Part shown: in pieces, positions 48,775-57,685 of the stretch
How positions within the stretch are numbered: the stretch's first letter is position 1
Layout: each line of letters begins with the position of its first letter
Source of the DNA: Thraustochytrium sp. TN22
Lineage: Eukaryota; Sar; Bigyra; Thraustochytrida; Thraustochytriidae
Direction: 5' to 3'
Length of the DNA stretch: 64,000 nt
Assembly: GCA_013306675.1 (NCBI GenBank)
Contig: JABLUY010000046.1
Coordinates: 62,001 to 126,000, forward strand
Position numbers and translations under genes: made by a program
The notes under the pieces: model-generated
Databases searched by the model: none
Told to the model about the DNA's origin: nothing
The model's input: only the letters and a program-made list of their open reading frames with translations

Positions 48775-49683
48775 TCAGCGCTCTAAGGGCCGTAGGCGCG
48801 CCTCCACCATGCTCGCAAAGCGCGCGCTCGCAGCGTGGCCTGGCGCGCGCGCGTGCACCACGCCATCCAGCGCGCCGTGCGCCGCGAGCAGGACGCCAAG
48901 GTCGCCCAGACAGTCCAGCAGCTTGTGCGCGACCCACTCCTCCGCGAGTCGCAGTCCACCCTCATTCACCGTCGCCGCGGACCCGTCGCCGCGAAAGACG
49001 ACCGAGTTGTCCAGCGAGCCGCCGAGCGCCAGCCCCGCCGCGCGCATGCGCGGAACGTCGGCCTCAAAGCAAAAGGTGCGGGCCGGCGCCACGCGCTCCA
49101 CAAAGTCCATGGACGGGCCCTCTTGTGCTGCCGCGTACGTGTGCGTGAGCGTCGCGGTGCACGGGCCCGGTAACCTGCCGCCAAAGTCGTCCAGTTCCAC
49201 GTGCAACTCGAGTCGCGGCCGCGTCGCGTCGCCCGCTGGCTCGTGCGGCCGTAGCTCGTAGCGACGCTTCTCCTCGGGCAGGTCCAGCACCACGGGCGCG
49301 TCCACGGTCACCACGGGGAGGCGTGCGTCCAGCGCCGCCACCTGGCCGCGCAAGGCCGCCACGAACTCTCTGGCGGACCCGTCCAGCACGGGCACCTCGG
49401 GCCCGTCCACCACGATGGTGGCATCGCTCACGCCGCAGCCCACCAGTGCGGCCAGCAGGTGTTCCACCGTGCGCACCGACCCGTCCTCCCCGCAGTCCAC
49501 CTCCGTGCACAAGGGCGTCTGCACGACGCGCTCGGGCGCCAGCGCGTGCCGCCTGGCCGCGCCCGCCACCACGACGCCCAGGCCTGCGCCAGCCTCTGCG
49601 GCCTCGACCCTCGCGCGGCACGGCGCTCCTCCGTGCAGCCCGACGCCTGCGAACTCCACCGCGCGCCTCACCGTCGCGCGCAT
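48775..49683 (-). CDS. LPXC: LpxC, UDP-3-O-acyl-N-acetylglucosamine deacetylase
   Basis: A 302-residue protein, almost the length of E. coli LpxC (305), from the ATG at 49683 (MRATVRRAVEFAGVGLHGG, aligning with the bacterial start). All key residues are in place. TVEH gives E74 and Zn ligand H75; PVLDGSA is the conserved loop; ARTF...LGGSLDNSVV is the substrate region. VAHKLLDCLGD gives Zn ligands H253 and D257 plus D261, and GHA gives the general acid H283. Family knowledge: it catalyses the committed step of lipid A synthesis. Plant orthologues exist and act in mitochondria. The extension upstream of 49683 is Arg/Ala-rich repeat sequence. It is single-exon with eukaryotic-style flanks and sits head-to-head with an MMPL transporter, so contaminating bacterial DNA is unlikely. 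Confidence 0.92.
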   Translation of the reverse strand: MRATVRRAVEFAGVGLHGGAPCRARVEAAEAGAGLGVVVAGAARRHALAPERVVQTPLCTEVDCGEDGSVRTVEHLLAALVGCGVSDATIVVDGPEVPVLDGSAREFVAALRGQVAALDARLPVVTVDAPVVLDLPEEKRRYELRPHEPAGDATRPRLELHVELDDFGGRLPGPCTATLTHTYAAAQEGPSMDFVERVAPARTFCFEADVPRMRAAGLALGGSLDNSVVFRGDGSAATVNEGGLRLAEEWVAHKLLDCLGDLGVLLAAHGALDGVVHARAPGHAASARFASMVEARLRPLER

Positions 49684-50128
49684 TGCGCCGCGCCGCGCCG
49701 CGCCGCGCCTCGCTCCCGTCCTCGCCCTGCCTGTCTGCCTGTCTGCCTGTCGGCCTGGCTGCCTGGCCGCCTGGCTGCCTGGCCGCCCGCCTGCCTCCGC
49801 CCCGCCCCGCGGCGCAGCTCGCCGCACAGGCGCCCGCCCCGCGGCGCCGGGCTCGGCTCGGGCTCTGCCGCGCCTCGCGGTCGAGCTGCGCCGGGCTCGT
49901 CTGCTCATGCCATGCCTCCCAGTCAAGTCAAGCTAGCAGAGGCTAGCTCCCCGCGGCTCGCTTGCCCAGGCTGCTTGGCTTCAAGTTCGCTCGCGGCGGC
50001 GGCCGCGGCAGACCGCGAGGGCGCGCGGCGGCGGCGGCGCGGGCGCGGCGGCGGCGGCGGCGGCGCGGGCGGCGGCGGCGGCGGCGGCCTGCGGCTGCCC
50101 GCACGGCGGCGGCGGGCGGCGACGCGAC
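49684..50128. promoter_or_regulatory. Shared LpxC/MMPL divergent upstream interval
   Basis: Only 445 bp between start codons. It contains a GCCGC pentamer stretch (49687-49708), CTGTCTGC/CTGGCTGC tetramer-like repeats (49728-49790), a CTAG pair (49931-49945) and GGC runs (50020-50090). The compact spacing suggests a common promoter region (inference). Confidence 0.45.
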
Positions 50129-53100
50129 ATGCAGCGCGATGGCGGCGGCGGGGCCGCCGCTGCGGCTGCAGCTGGGACGGACGAGGCGGCGGGCGCCGGC
50201 GCGGGCGCGCGAGGCGCGACGGCGGAGTCGGCGGAGTCGGCGCTGTCGCGGCGCAGCGGCGGCAGCAGCCGGCGGCTCGCGAGCGGCGGCGAGAGCAGCG
50301 GAGGCGGCTTCGGCAGCTTCAGCGGCGGCGCGGCCTGGCCGCCGTCCGGGTCGTCCTCGGCGAGGCGCAACCGGCACAGCAGCGCGAGCGGCATGGGAGG
50401 CATGGAGGGCGGCAACAATGGGAGCAGCCGCGGCGAAGAGAACAGGCCCTTCTTCCGCCTGGCGGAGGACGAGGAGCGCAATCTGCTCACCGTGGAGGGC
50501 GAAGGCGTGACGTCCATCGTGGAACGCCGCGCCGAGCTCCTGCGCGGATTGCTCTGCGGCTGCCTGTCAGGGTGCTTCTCGGATCTGCCCTGCTGCATCG
50601 TGTGGCGCACGTGCCAGAGCAAGGGCCCGAGCGCCAAGGACGCCGATGGCAAGTCGGAGCAGTCTGGCGACGACCGCAGCTCCGAGGACTCTTGGGACGC
50701 GGACGCGGACTTTAGCGGGTCCTGGGCGCGCCGCAAGCACGTCTGGCCTCGCGGCTTTGGGCCCGGCTGGGTCATTCGCACTTTCTGCCCGCTCGTGCTG
50801 CTCGGCTGGACGCTCATCTTCTACAACGGCCTCCGCCATGGCATGGACCTGCTCGGCAGCCTCAGCGGCACCATCACGGCGCCAGCCGGCAGCCGGTCGG
50901 CGCTCGCCGAGCAGGCGTACCTCTACGGCTTCAAACACGCCGCGGAGGAGGACTTTGTAACCAATACCATGGTGCTCGTCGAGGCGCACGACGGCGGCTC
51001 CGTGCTGACGCCCGAGGTGGAGCAGTTCTCGCGCACGCTGCAGAGCGCCGTCACCTGTGACAATGGTGGGCGCGGCGCCTGCGCGAACGGGCTTCTCGAT
51101 CTGCGCGCCGTTGTGCGCTACGATGGCTACTATATGACGCCGCCCGGGTACGAGCGCAACGCCACCGAGTCCGTCTTTGTGAACGAAGACGCGTCCGCCA
51201 TGTTCATCTACGTCCGTCACAGCTTCCAGCACGGGCTCTCCATGAATCTCTTCGACTTTTACGACGACTTTCTGCAAGCCAACGGCCCCAACCCGGCGCT
51301 CTACACGGTGCGCTACACCAACGAGCAGAAGCTGCTCAAGATCGCGCAGAACCAGGTTATTTATGACTTTGCGCATGCAGACCTCATCGGGATCCCGTTC
51401 GCCTGGGTCATCCTCGTCTGGTATTGTGGGTTTCCGGCTTTTTTGGTGCTCATCAGCCTGCCCGTTTGCATTCTGGCGTCCTTCTCGCTCAGCGTGCACT
51501 GGATGCCGGCCGGCCTCTCGCTACCGACCTTCGCGCCTTCCATGATCGTGTCCATGGCGGTGGCGCTCAACGTGGACTACGCGCTCTTCATGCTGGTGCG
51601 GTACTCGGAGGAGCTGGCGCGCGGGGCTCCGCGCCAGTTCGCCTTGGACCAGGCCATGAACACGGCTGGCAAGACCATTGGCGTCTCCGGCTCCATCATG
51701 CTCGTCAGCAACGGCTGTCTATACTTTGTGAAGGCCGAGACGGTGGCCTCGCTCGGGGTGGCGCTCGCCATCACCAACCTCATCACCATCGTCACCAACG
51801 TCACTCTGCTCCCGGCGCTGCTCTGCGCGGCCGGCCCGCTCCTGGACGCCCTCCGCGCCTTCCGCTGGCCCACGGTCTCGGGCAGCCTCTCTGTGCTCGC
51901 CTCGGGGCTGCGCATGGCTGGTCTCCTGGCGGTCTTGCCCTTCCGCCGCTGCTTTCAGGCGGTCTTTGGCTCCGGCCGCCGTCGCAAGACCATCAAGGTG
52001 CTCCGCCACCAGCAAGGGCAGGCAGGTGTGCATGAGCTCCTCATTGCCGATGACGACGACTTGGACGACGATCTGGACGCTGCCTCGGACATGAGTGGGG
52101 CCCTCTACGATGAGGTTGGTGGCCAGCTCGTTCCAGTGGAGCGGGCCGGCGGCGACTTCGGCGGCGATTTCGGCGAGGGCGGCGCTCGAGAGGGGGGTGC
52201 GGCCGCCTCGTACTCGAGCATGCTCGATACCTTTTTGAGCAATGAGGAAGATGTTTCGATCCAAGGCGCTGGCAGCGGTGCGGCCGGGGCCACCGCTGGG
52301 TCCACCACCGCCGCCGCTCCCGCCGCCGCCGCCGCTTCCTCCTCCTCCTCCTTCATTTTACGAAACGCAGCAACCCCTGCACCGGAAGGTCGCGCTGGTG
52401 GTGTGTCAGCAGCCGAGTCCTGCTTGGTGCCGCGCGAACCGGAGGACGGCGAGGACGGCGGAGCGGGTGCTACGACCGTGTCGAGCGCGCGCAGCGCGCA
52501 GAGCAAGGAGAATGGCCACCCGCCAGACATCCGCATCAGCGTGGACCGCGCGAGCCTGGCGAACGAGAGTGCGGCCGGGTTTGCGATGTCAGGCCCGCCT
52601 ACCCGCAGCAGCGAGCGCGAGCGGCGCCGGCGCGCGCACGCGCAGTCGTCGCGCGTGCTGTCGGCGCAGTCGCGCGTCTGGGCCGCCATCGCGCGGCTCT
52701 GCCTCAACTACCCGAGGGCACTCATCGCCGTCGTCGTGGCCGCTAGCATGCCCGTGTGCTGGCAGATTGGCCGCTTTTCATGGACCGACAGCCAGGCCAA
52801 CCTGGTGCCGGCGCAGAACGTCTATGTCCGCACGGTGCACGACATTGGCCAGCGCGGGTTCGCGGCCGGGTATTTGTCTGATTACAAGGCGATCGTGGCC
52901 AGCCCGGTCAGCGACACGGCGCGGCAGCCGCTCACCTCCGACCTCTGCTTCGACGACAACGTGGGCCTCCAGCAGCTCATGCGCGTCGCGCACAAGGCCA
53001 AGCCCAAGATTCCCGCGCCATGGGCTGGCCTTAACTGCGCCTGGGTAGCGGAGCAACTGCCCTCGTGCGAGGTCCCGGACACCGTCTTGGCCCGCTTCCC

Positions 53101-54319
53101 GGTGGCCAAGGGCGTCCTGCGCAACCTGTGCCCGGCCTCGTGCTCGCACGCATGTCGCGGTGAAGTCTTTCAGTCACGCCGTTTTTGGGGCAGGCTTCAG
53201 GTTGCCTCCGAGACCCTGCTGAAGGTTTCGTGGCAGCATAGCACGGCCAACGTCGAGGCTGCGGGGGGCGAGGACCGCCTGGTGACGGGCATGGTGGAGA
53301 GTCCGGCGCTCTTTTTGGGGCGCCGGTACTCGTGGGAGGATGCGGGCGCCATTTTGAGCGGCGACTACGCGCGTGCGGTGTCGCCGCGGCTCGCGCGGCT
53401 CGCGGGCGTCTCGCCCGAGGACGCCCAGCTCGACGCCATCGACCTGCAGTGGCGCGACAAGTTCCACACGATGATTTCGCTAAACGGAACATTGACGGCG
53501 ACGCAGGCACTCATTCGCATGCGGCCATCCTTTGAACCATACGACGGCGAGGCGCATCCGTGGGTGAACGACATGCACAGCGCCATGCGCGAGGAGGGCT
53601 TCAACGACAAGGAGGAGGACTACCGTTTCTTCTTTGGCGGCGCGGTAGTGCGCATCTTTGACCAGGTGGACCAGGTGTACCAGGACACGCCCCCGGTCAT
53701 GCTGACCGCCGTCATTCTCACCGTGCTTGGCACCAGTGTGATGGTCTTTCAGTCGCTCCTCCTCGGGCCTCGCTTGCTGCTCACGATTGCGCTCACGCTG
53801 GGGCTCGTCTTTGGCACCACCGTGCTCATCTTCCAGGACCTGGAGGCCAGTCCGGAGGGCGCCGGTCTGTATTGGATCGTGCCTATTCTAGGCGTGCCCA
53901 TCATGGTGGGCTGTACACTCGACTACGACTCCTTCGTCGTCGCGCGCATTTTTGAGATGCGCCTCGCCTCGCTCTCCACGGAGGCCGCCGTTTTTGCCGG
54001 CCTGCAGGAGACCGGCCACGTCATCACCATCGCTGGCATCATCATGACGGTTGCCTTTGGATCCATGTGTCTCTCTGCCATTCCGGTGGTGCAGCAGATC
54101 GGCGGCCTCCTCGTCGCGTGCTGTCTGCTGGACACCTTTATCGTCCGCAGCTTGCTCGTGCCATCACTCATGCTCGTCGCTGTCGAGCTCAACTGGTTCC
54201 CGAAGAAGATGCCAGAGGTGTCCATCACCATGGACATGCTGCGCGCTGCAGCGCTGCATTCCTCTTCCTCCTCATCCAGCCGTCGTGTGGCTCCCGGGAC
54301 GGGCCGCTCGAATGGGTAG
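50129..54319 (+). CDS. MMPL/RND-superfamily membrane transporter
   Basis: A 1,396-residue single-exon protein with two RND halves. After a low-complexity N-terminus, a first helix lies near 215-235. The first ectodomain leads to a membrane block (about 425-590) with LNVDYALFMLVRYSEELARG. The second half has a helix near 865-885, a second ectodomain, and a membrane block (about 1190-1380) with GCTLDYDSFVVARIFEMRL. The two Asp-Tyr pairs (D483-Y484 and D1265-Y1266) match the proton-relay pairs of MmpL lipid transporters. A ~200-residue disordered cytosolic linker joins the halves. The second ectodomain holds a Cys-rich ShKT-like module (about 969-1010) containing CAWVAEQLPSC and CPASC. Family knowledge: MMPL proteins export or flip lipids using the proton gradient. 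The substrate is unknown. Confidence 0.82.
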   Translation: MQRDGGGGAAAAAAAGTDEAAGAGAGARGATAESAESALSRRSGGSSRRLASGGESSGGGFGSFSGGAAWPPSGSSSARRNRHSSASGMGGMEGGNNGSSRGEENRPFFRLAEDEERNLLTVEGEGVTSIVERRAELLRGLLCGCLSGCFSDLPCCIVWRTCQSKGPSAKDADGKSEQSGDDRSSEDSWDADADFSGSWARRKHVWPRGFGPGWVIRTFCPLVLLGWTLIFYNGLRHGMDLLGSLSGTITAPAGSRSALAEQAYLYGFKHAAEEDFVTNTMVLVEAHDGGSVLTPEVEQFSRTLQSAVTCDNGGRGACANGLLDLRAVVRYDGYYMTPPGYERNATESVFVNEDASAMFIYVRHSFQHGLSMNLFDFYDDFLQANGPNPALYTVRYTNEQKLLKIAQNQVIYDFAHADLIGIPFAWVILVWYCGFPAFLVLISLPVCILASFSLSVHWMPAGLSLPTFAPSMIVSMAVALNVDYALFMLVRYSEELARGAPRQFALDQAMNTAGKTIGVSGSIMLVSNGCLYFVKAETVASLGVALAITNLITIVTNVTLLPALLCAAGPLLDALRAFRWPTVSGSLSVLASGLRMAGLLAVLPFRRCFQAVFGSGRRRKTIKVLRHQQGQAGVHELLIADDDDLDDDLDAASDMSGALYDEVGGQLVPVERAGGDFGGDFGEGGAREGGAAASYSSMLDTFLSNEEDVSIQGAGSGAAGATAGSTTAAAPAAAAASSSSSFILRNAATPAPEGRAGGVSAAESCLVPREPEDGEDGGAGATTVSSARSAQSKENGHPPDIRISVDRASLANESAAGFAMSGPPTRSSERERRRRAHAQSSRVLSAQSRVWAAIARLCLNYPRALIAVVVAASMPVCWQIGRFSWTDSQANLVPAQNVYVRTVHDIGQRGFAAGYLSDYKAIVASPVSDTARQPLTSDLCFDDNVGLQQLMRVAHKAKPKIPAPWAGLNCAWVAEQLPSCEVPDTVLARFPVAKGVLRNLCPASCSHACRGEVFQSRRFWGRLQVASETLLKVSWQHSTANVEAAGGEDRLVTGMVESPALFLGRRYSWEDAGAILSGDYARAVSPRLARLAGVSPEDAQLDAIDLQWRDKFHTMISLNGTLTATQALIRMRPSFEPYDGEAHPWVNDMHSAMREEGFNDKEEDYRFFFGGAVVRIFDQVDQVYQDTPPVMLTAVILTVLGTSVMVFQSLLLGPRLLLTIALTLGLVFGTTVLIFQDLEASPEGAGLYWIVPILGVPIMVGCTLDYDSFVVARIFEMRLASLSTEAAVFAGLQETGHVITIAGIIMTVAFGSMCLSAIPVVQQIGGLLVACCLLDTFIVRSLLVPSLMLVAVELNWFPKKMPEVSITMDMLRAAALHSSSSSSSRRVAPGTGRSNG

Positions 54320-54469
54320 ATCGTCTCTCTCTCTCACTATGAATCGATGAATCGATGAATCGATGATCTTGTGTGTGTATGTGTGTCTCCACGTTGCCAG
54401 TGCCAGAGGCTTCCCGAGTCCTGTCACTTGGCATGTTCCAAAGCAAACAGGGCAGAGGGTGATGACAGG

Positions 54470-57400
54470 TCACTTGGCTTTAGCAAACAAAGTCTTGACC
54501 CATGGCGCCTTGGCACCGAACGAGGTCCTAAAGTCAGCGCGGCGCGAGATGCACTCATAGAGCAGGCGCGGGCGCACGTGGGAAAGACCGCCATCGCGGT
54601 CGGAGATGAGCTGCGGGAGGTTGGCGGGGGGCACGATGAAGAGCTGTGAGATGAGGCGCAATTCGTCCCAGGTCTCGACAACATCCGTGATGGTGGAGCA
54701 AAACGGGTTGTTGGTAAACATCTTGGCGAGCGTGCCAATGTCCTGCACGAGGGTGAAGGAGCCGTTCACCGACACCTTGGCCCTGCGCAGGGTGCCGAGC
54801 AGCACATCGCGGCCGAGGTAGGAGAGGCGCACGAGGGCGATCTGGCGCGCGTCGGGGTTGGCGATGCGCGAGGCACGGTCCACGTAGGCAGCGAGCAGGT
54901 CCACGCAGGCGAGGCACCAGTCAGAGTTGCGGTCGTATTGCACTTCAGTGCCCTCCTTGGGCGCGTAATCGGCCTTGTCCCACAGGGCCAGCGCGCAGGC
55001 CTGCGCGTGCGCGGAGGCAAGCGCAAGCGCATTATCGAGCGTGTCGGCCAGGAGGTCCTCGCACTGGTCGAGGCGCTTGGAGAGGAAGTCTTGGCACACG
55101 CTGACGGCGTTGGGCGACTTGGACAGCGAACGGTGCACGACGTCGCGCCAGTAAAAGAGGATCTGCTCCAGGCAGCGCTCCGCGGCCTGGCTGGTGGCCA
55201 CGTAGAGCTCGAGCGCCGCCATGGGCGCAAGCGAGCCAAGGACGTTCTCGCGGCGCTTGAGGCGCTTGGTGAGGAGCGCGACCAGGGACTTGACCGAGGC
55301 GTTCGCCGTGGCGAGCGCTGGCAGCACTTCGAGCCGGTGCGTGATGGGCGAGGCGCCCACGACGTAGGCCTGCTCGTGGTCGTCGAACAGGTCCATCTCT
55401 TCGGCGAGCGCTTTGAGCATCGAAGTGCCGTCCGTCTCGCGAAAGGGCGCTGCCGAGCCCACGCGCGCGTGCACGGCCTGCAGCACCGGAACAAGGATGG
55501 CGCCGAAGAAACGCTCGCAGAGCATCTGGAAGAGCTTTTGCGCCGCCTCGTAAAAGGCGCGGTAGTCGTCGGCGATGGCCAGCACCATGTTGTCGCCGCC
55601 TTGGCCGCCACGCAGACCAGACGAGCCCCGGAACTCATCGTCGTCATCATCGTCGTCGTCATCATCGTCGTCGTCGTCATCATCATCGTCCTCATCTGCG
55701 CCTCCGCTCCCGCCTCCGCCGTATCCGGCCGCGGCGGAAGACGGGCCGAGGAGGTCGACGCAGCGCTTGTGCGCCTCGAAGGCCCAGCGGATTGACTCGC
55801 CCGGGACGCCCGTGAGGTCAGGGAGGACTGCCTTGAAGGTCTCGTCGCGCGGCGCCGGTGGCATGTCCGCGGCGATGTCGTCGACGTCCTCGAGACGCCA
55901 GGCCAGGCCCTCGGCCGCGAACCTGGCGAGGTAGTCGATGCGGAGACCGAGGAGGTCGGCCCGCCAGCTGGCGCGCAGCTGCAAGAGCCGGACAACGAGC
56001 GACTCCTCGTTGAGCGCGGCGTTGGCGGCCGGGTCGGCGCTGAGGCCTTCGAAGAGGCGGGTGAGCGCGGCGCCCGGGTCCCGCGCGTAGAGCGCCCGCA
56101 GCGCGCTCTCGTCCAGCAGGAGGTCTTGCGGCGAGAGTGGCGGCGTGGTGGCGCCGGCGCCGGGCGGCGTGGTGGAGCCGGTCCCGCTTCCCGAGGGCGG
56201 CGTCTGCGCGCTCGGGTTGCGCTGCGGGCGCGTGACGCCCGGGGGCGGCTCGAGGTCGGGCGCTACGGCGCGCACGAGTTCGAAGGGCATGGCCGCGAAG
56301 AGGCGCTTGGAGACGCGCTGCGCGTAGAGCTGCTCTTCACGGCTCGCGTATTTGGCGGTGAAGGGCTCGAAAACCGCGGTCACCTGGCGGCGGATAATGT
56401 CCACGTCGAAGTGGAGCATCTGGCGCGAGGCGTCCGCGGCGCGCGTCAGGTCCTGGCTCGCTTTGCGCGCCCCGAGGCGCGCCTGCGCCTGCGCCTGCGC
56501 CTGCACCTGCGCCTGCGCCTGCGCGGGCCCAGCGCCCCCGGGCGCGCGTCGCAGGCCGCGCGCCAGCTCCTGCACGAGTGCCTCCGCCTCCTTGTGCGCC
56601 GTGAAGAGAATCTGAAGGAACTCGTTGTGCGCGATGGGCGCGCCACGCGCCTCGGGCTCCAGAAAGTCTTGCAGGATGCGCTTGAGGCCGAAGGAAGTGT
56701 CACTGAAGAGACGCGTCACGAGCAGCGCCAACACCTCCTCGGCGTGGCGCGGAAAGACCCTGGCCACCACAGCGTGTGTGGCGCGCACGACGCTGCGGAT
56801 CTGCGTGAAGAGGTGCGCCAGATTGTCGCGCAGCGCCGTGTTGCGGAAGCCGATGGAGCGCTCCCGCGCCGCCTGCAGCGGCGCCAGGCTGTGCTGCACA
56901 AAGTGCGTGAACACCTTGTCTGGGCCTTCCTTGTGGCGGAAGTTGTCCACGATGGCGTCCGCGCATGCGCGCATGCGCGTCTGGTCCCCGTCCGCCGCGG
57001 CGCGATCGAACTCGTCCAGCAGGCCCTGCAGAATACGGCCGCTGGTCTCTGCGATGCGCGCCACGCCGCGCTCCAGCCCGGGAACTGTGAAATCCTGCGT
57101 CACGCTCTCCAGATCGTGAATGTAGGGCGCCGCCTCGGCCAGCGTGCGCGGGAAGTCCGTGAAGAGCGGCGAGGTCACCTCTGGCTCGAAGGCGAACTCG
57201 GCAAAGTAGTGCAGCAGCTGCTTCGCGTACGCTGCGCGGCTTTTGACCTCGTCTAGGTGCTCGAGCCTTGACCCGATGCCGATGGCCGACTCCGACGCTC
57301 GCCCGAACTTGCGCTCCAGCGTGCGGAAGTGCCGCGCCACCTTTTCCTGCACGCGGTTCTGCTCCTGCGCGATGTTGCGCAGTTCCTGCGATAGCTTCTC

Positions 57401-57685
57401 GTTCTCCACGCGCGAGCGCTCAATGCGCTTGCCCACAGCGCTGTCCATCTGCTCCACCTTGGCGATGGTCGCCTCCAGGTCCTCCTGCAGCGACCCCAGG
57501 TCGTCCTCGAGCAGGTCCAGCTCGTCCACGTCCACGCCCTGCGAGCAGACCTCGTCCACGAAGGCCAGCGCGTCGAAGTCCGCCACCACGAAGGTCGTCA
57601 GCCCCGGAGCCATGGCGCCCGCGCGCGCCGCTGCCGCAGGGCTCTCCTCGCGCGCAGGGCTCTCCGAGCGCAGGCTGCTCGCCAT
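54470..57685 (-). CDS. SEC10: Exocyst complex subunit SEC10/EXOC5
   Basis: About 1,071 residues from the ATG at 57685 (MASSLRSESPAREE). The N-terminal coiled-coil region has LEATIAKVEQMDSAVGKRIE, then ASESAIGIGSRLEHLDEVKSRA and AAYAKQLLHYFAEF, which match Sec10 (IG..L..LD..R..A..A..L..YF.EF). The long CATCHR-type helical region follows, ending with GTLAKMFTNNPFCSTITDVVE. Two insertions are local low complexity: a Gln-Ala run (around 56480-56525) and a run of about 20 Asp (around 55640-55695). The length exceeds the ~700-850 of animal or plant SEC10 largely because of these loops. Family knowledge: the exocyst tethers secretory vesicles to the plasma membrane, and SEC10 pairs with SEC15 downstream of Rab8/Sec4-type GTPases. 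One such gene lies at the right end of the window. Confidence 0.82.
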   Translation of the reverse strand: MASSLRSESPAREESPAAAARAGAMAPGLTTFVVADFDALAFVDEVCSQGVDVDELDLLEDDLGSLQEDLEATIAKVEQMDSAVGKRIERSRVENEKLSQELRNIAQEQNRVQEKVARHFRTLERKFGRASESAIGIGSRLEHLDEVKSRAAYAKQLLHYFAEFAFEPEVTSPLFTDFPRTLAEAAPYIHDLESVTQDFTVPGLERGVARIAETSGRILQGLLDEFDRAAADGDQTRMRACADAIVDNFRHKEGPDKVFTHFVQHSLAPLQAARERSIGFRNTALRDNLAHLFTQIRSVVRATHAVVARVFPRHAEEVLALLVTRLFSDTSFGLKRILQDFLEPEARGAPIAHNEFLQILFTAHKEAEALVQELARGLRRAPGGAGPAQAQAQVQAQAQAQARLGARKASQDLTRAADASRQMLHFDVDIIRRQVTAVFEPFTAKYASREEQLYAQRVSKRLFAAMPFELVRAVAPDLEPPPGVTRPQRNPSAQTPPSGSGTGSTTPPGAGATTPPLSPQDLLLDESALRALYARDPGAALTRLFEGLSADPAANAALNEESLVVRLLQLRASWRADLLGLRIDYLARFAAEGLAWRLEDVDDIAADMPPAPRDETFKAVLPDLTGVPGESIRWAFEAHKRCVDLLGPSSAAAGYGGGGSGGADEDDDDDDDDDDDDDDDDDDEFRGSSGLRGGQGGDNMVLAIADDYRAFYEAAQKLFQMLCERFFGAILVPVLQAVHARVGSAAPFRETDGTSMLKALAEEMDLFDDHEQAYVVGASPITHRLEVLPALATANASVKSLVALLTKRLKRRENVLGSLAPMAALELYVATSQAAERCLEQILFYWRDVVHRSLSKSPNAVSVCQDFLSKRLDQCEDLLADTLDNALALASAHAQACALALWDKADYAPKEGTEVQYDRNSDWCLACVDLLAAYVDRASRIANPDARQIALVRLSYLGRDVLLGTLRRAKVSVNGSFTLVQDIGTLAKMFTNNPFCSTITDVVETWDELRLISQLFIVPPANLPQLISDRDGGLSHVRPRLLYECISRRADFRTSFGAKAPWVKTLFAKAK

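Noticed and set aside
49684-49926. 81-residue N-terminal extension of LpxC as an organelle presequence
   Set aside because: It lies in pentamer and tetramer repeats. The family start aligns exactly at 49683. A presequence cannot be excluded without cDNA.
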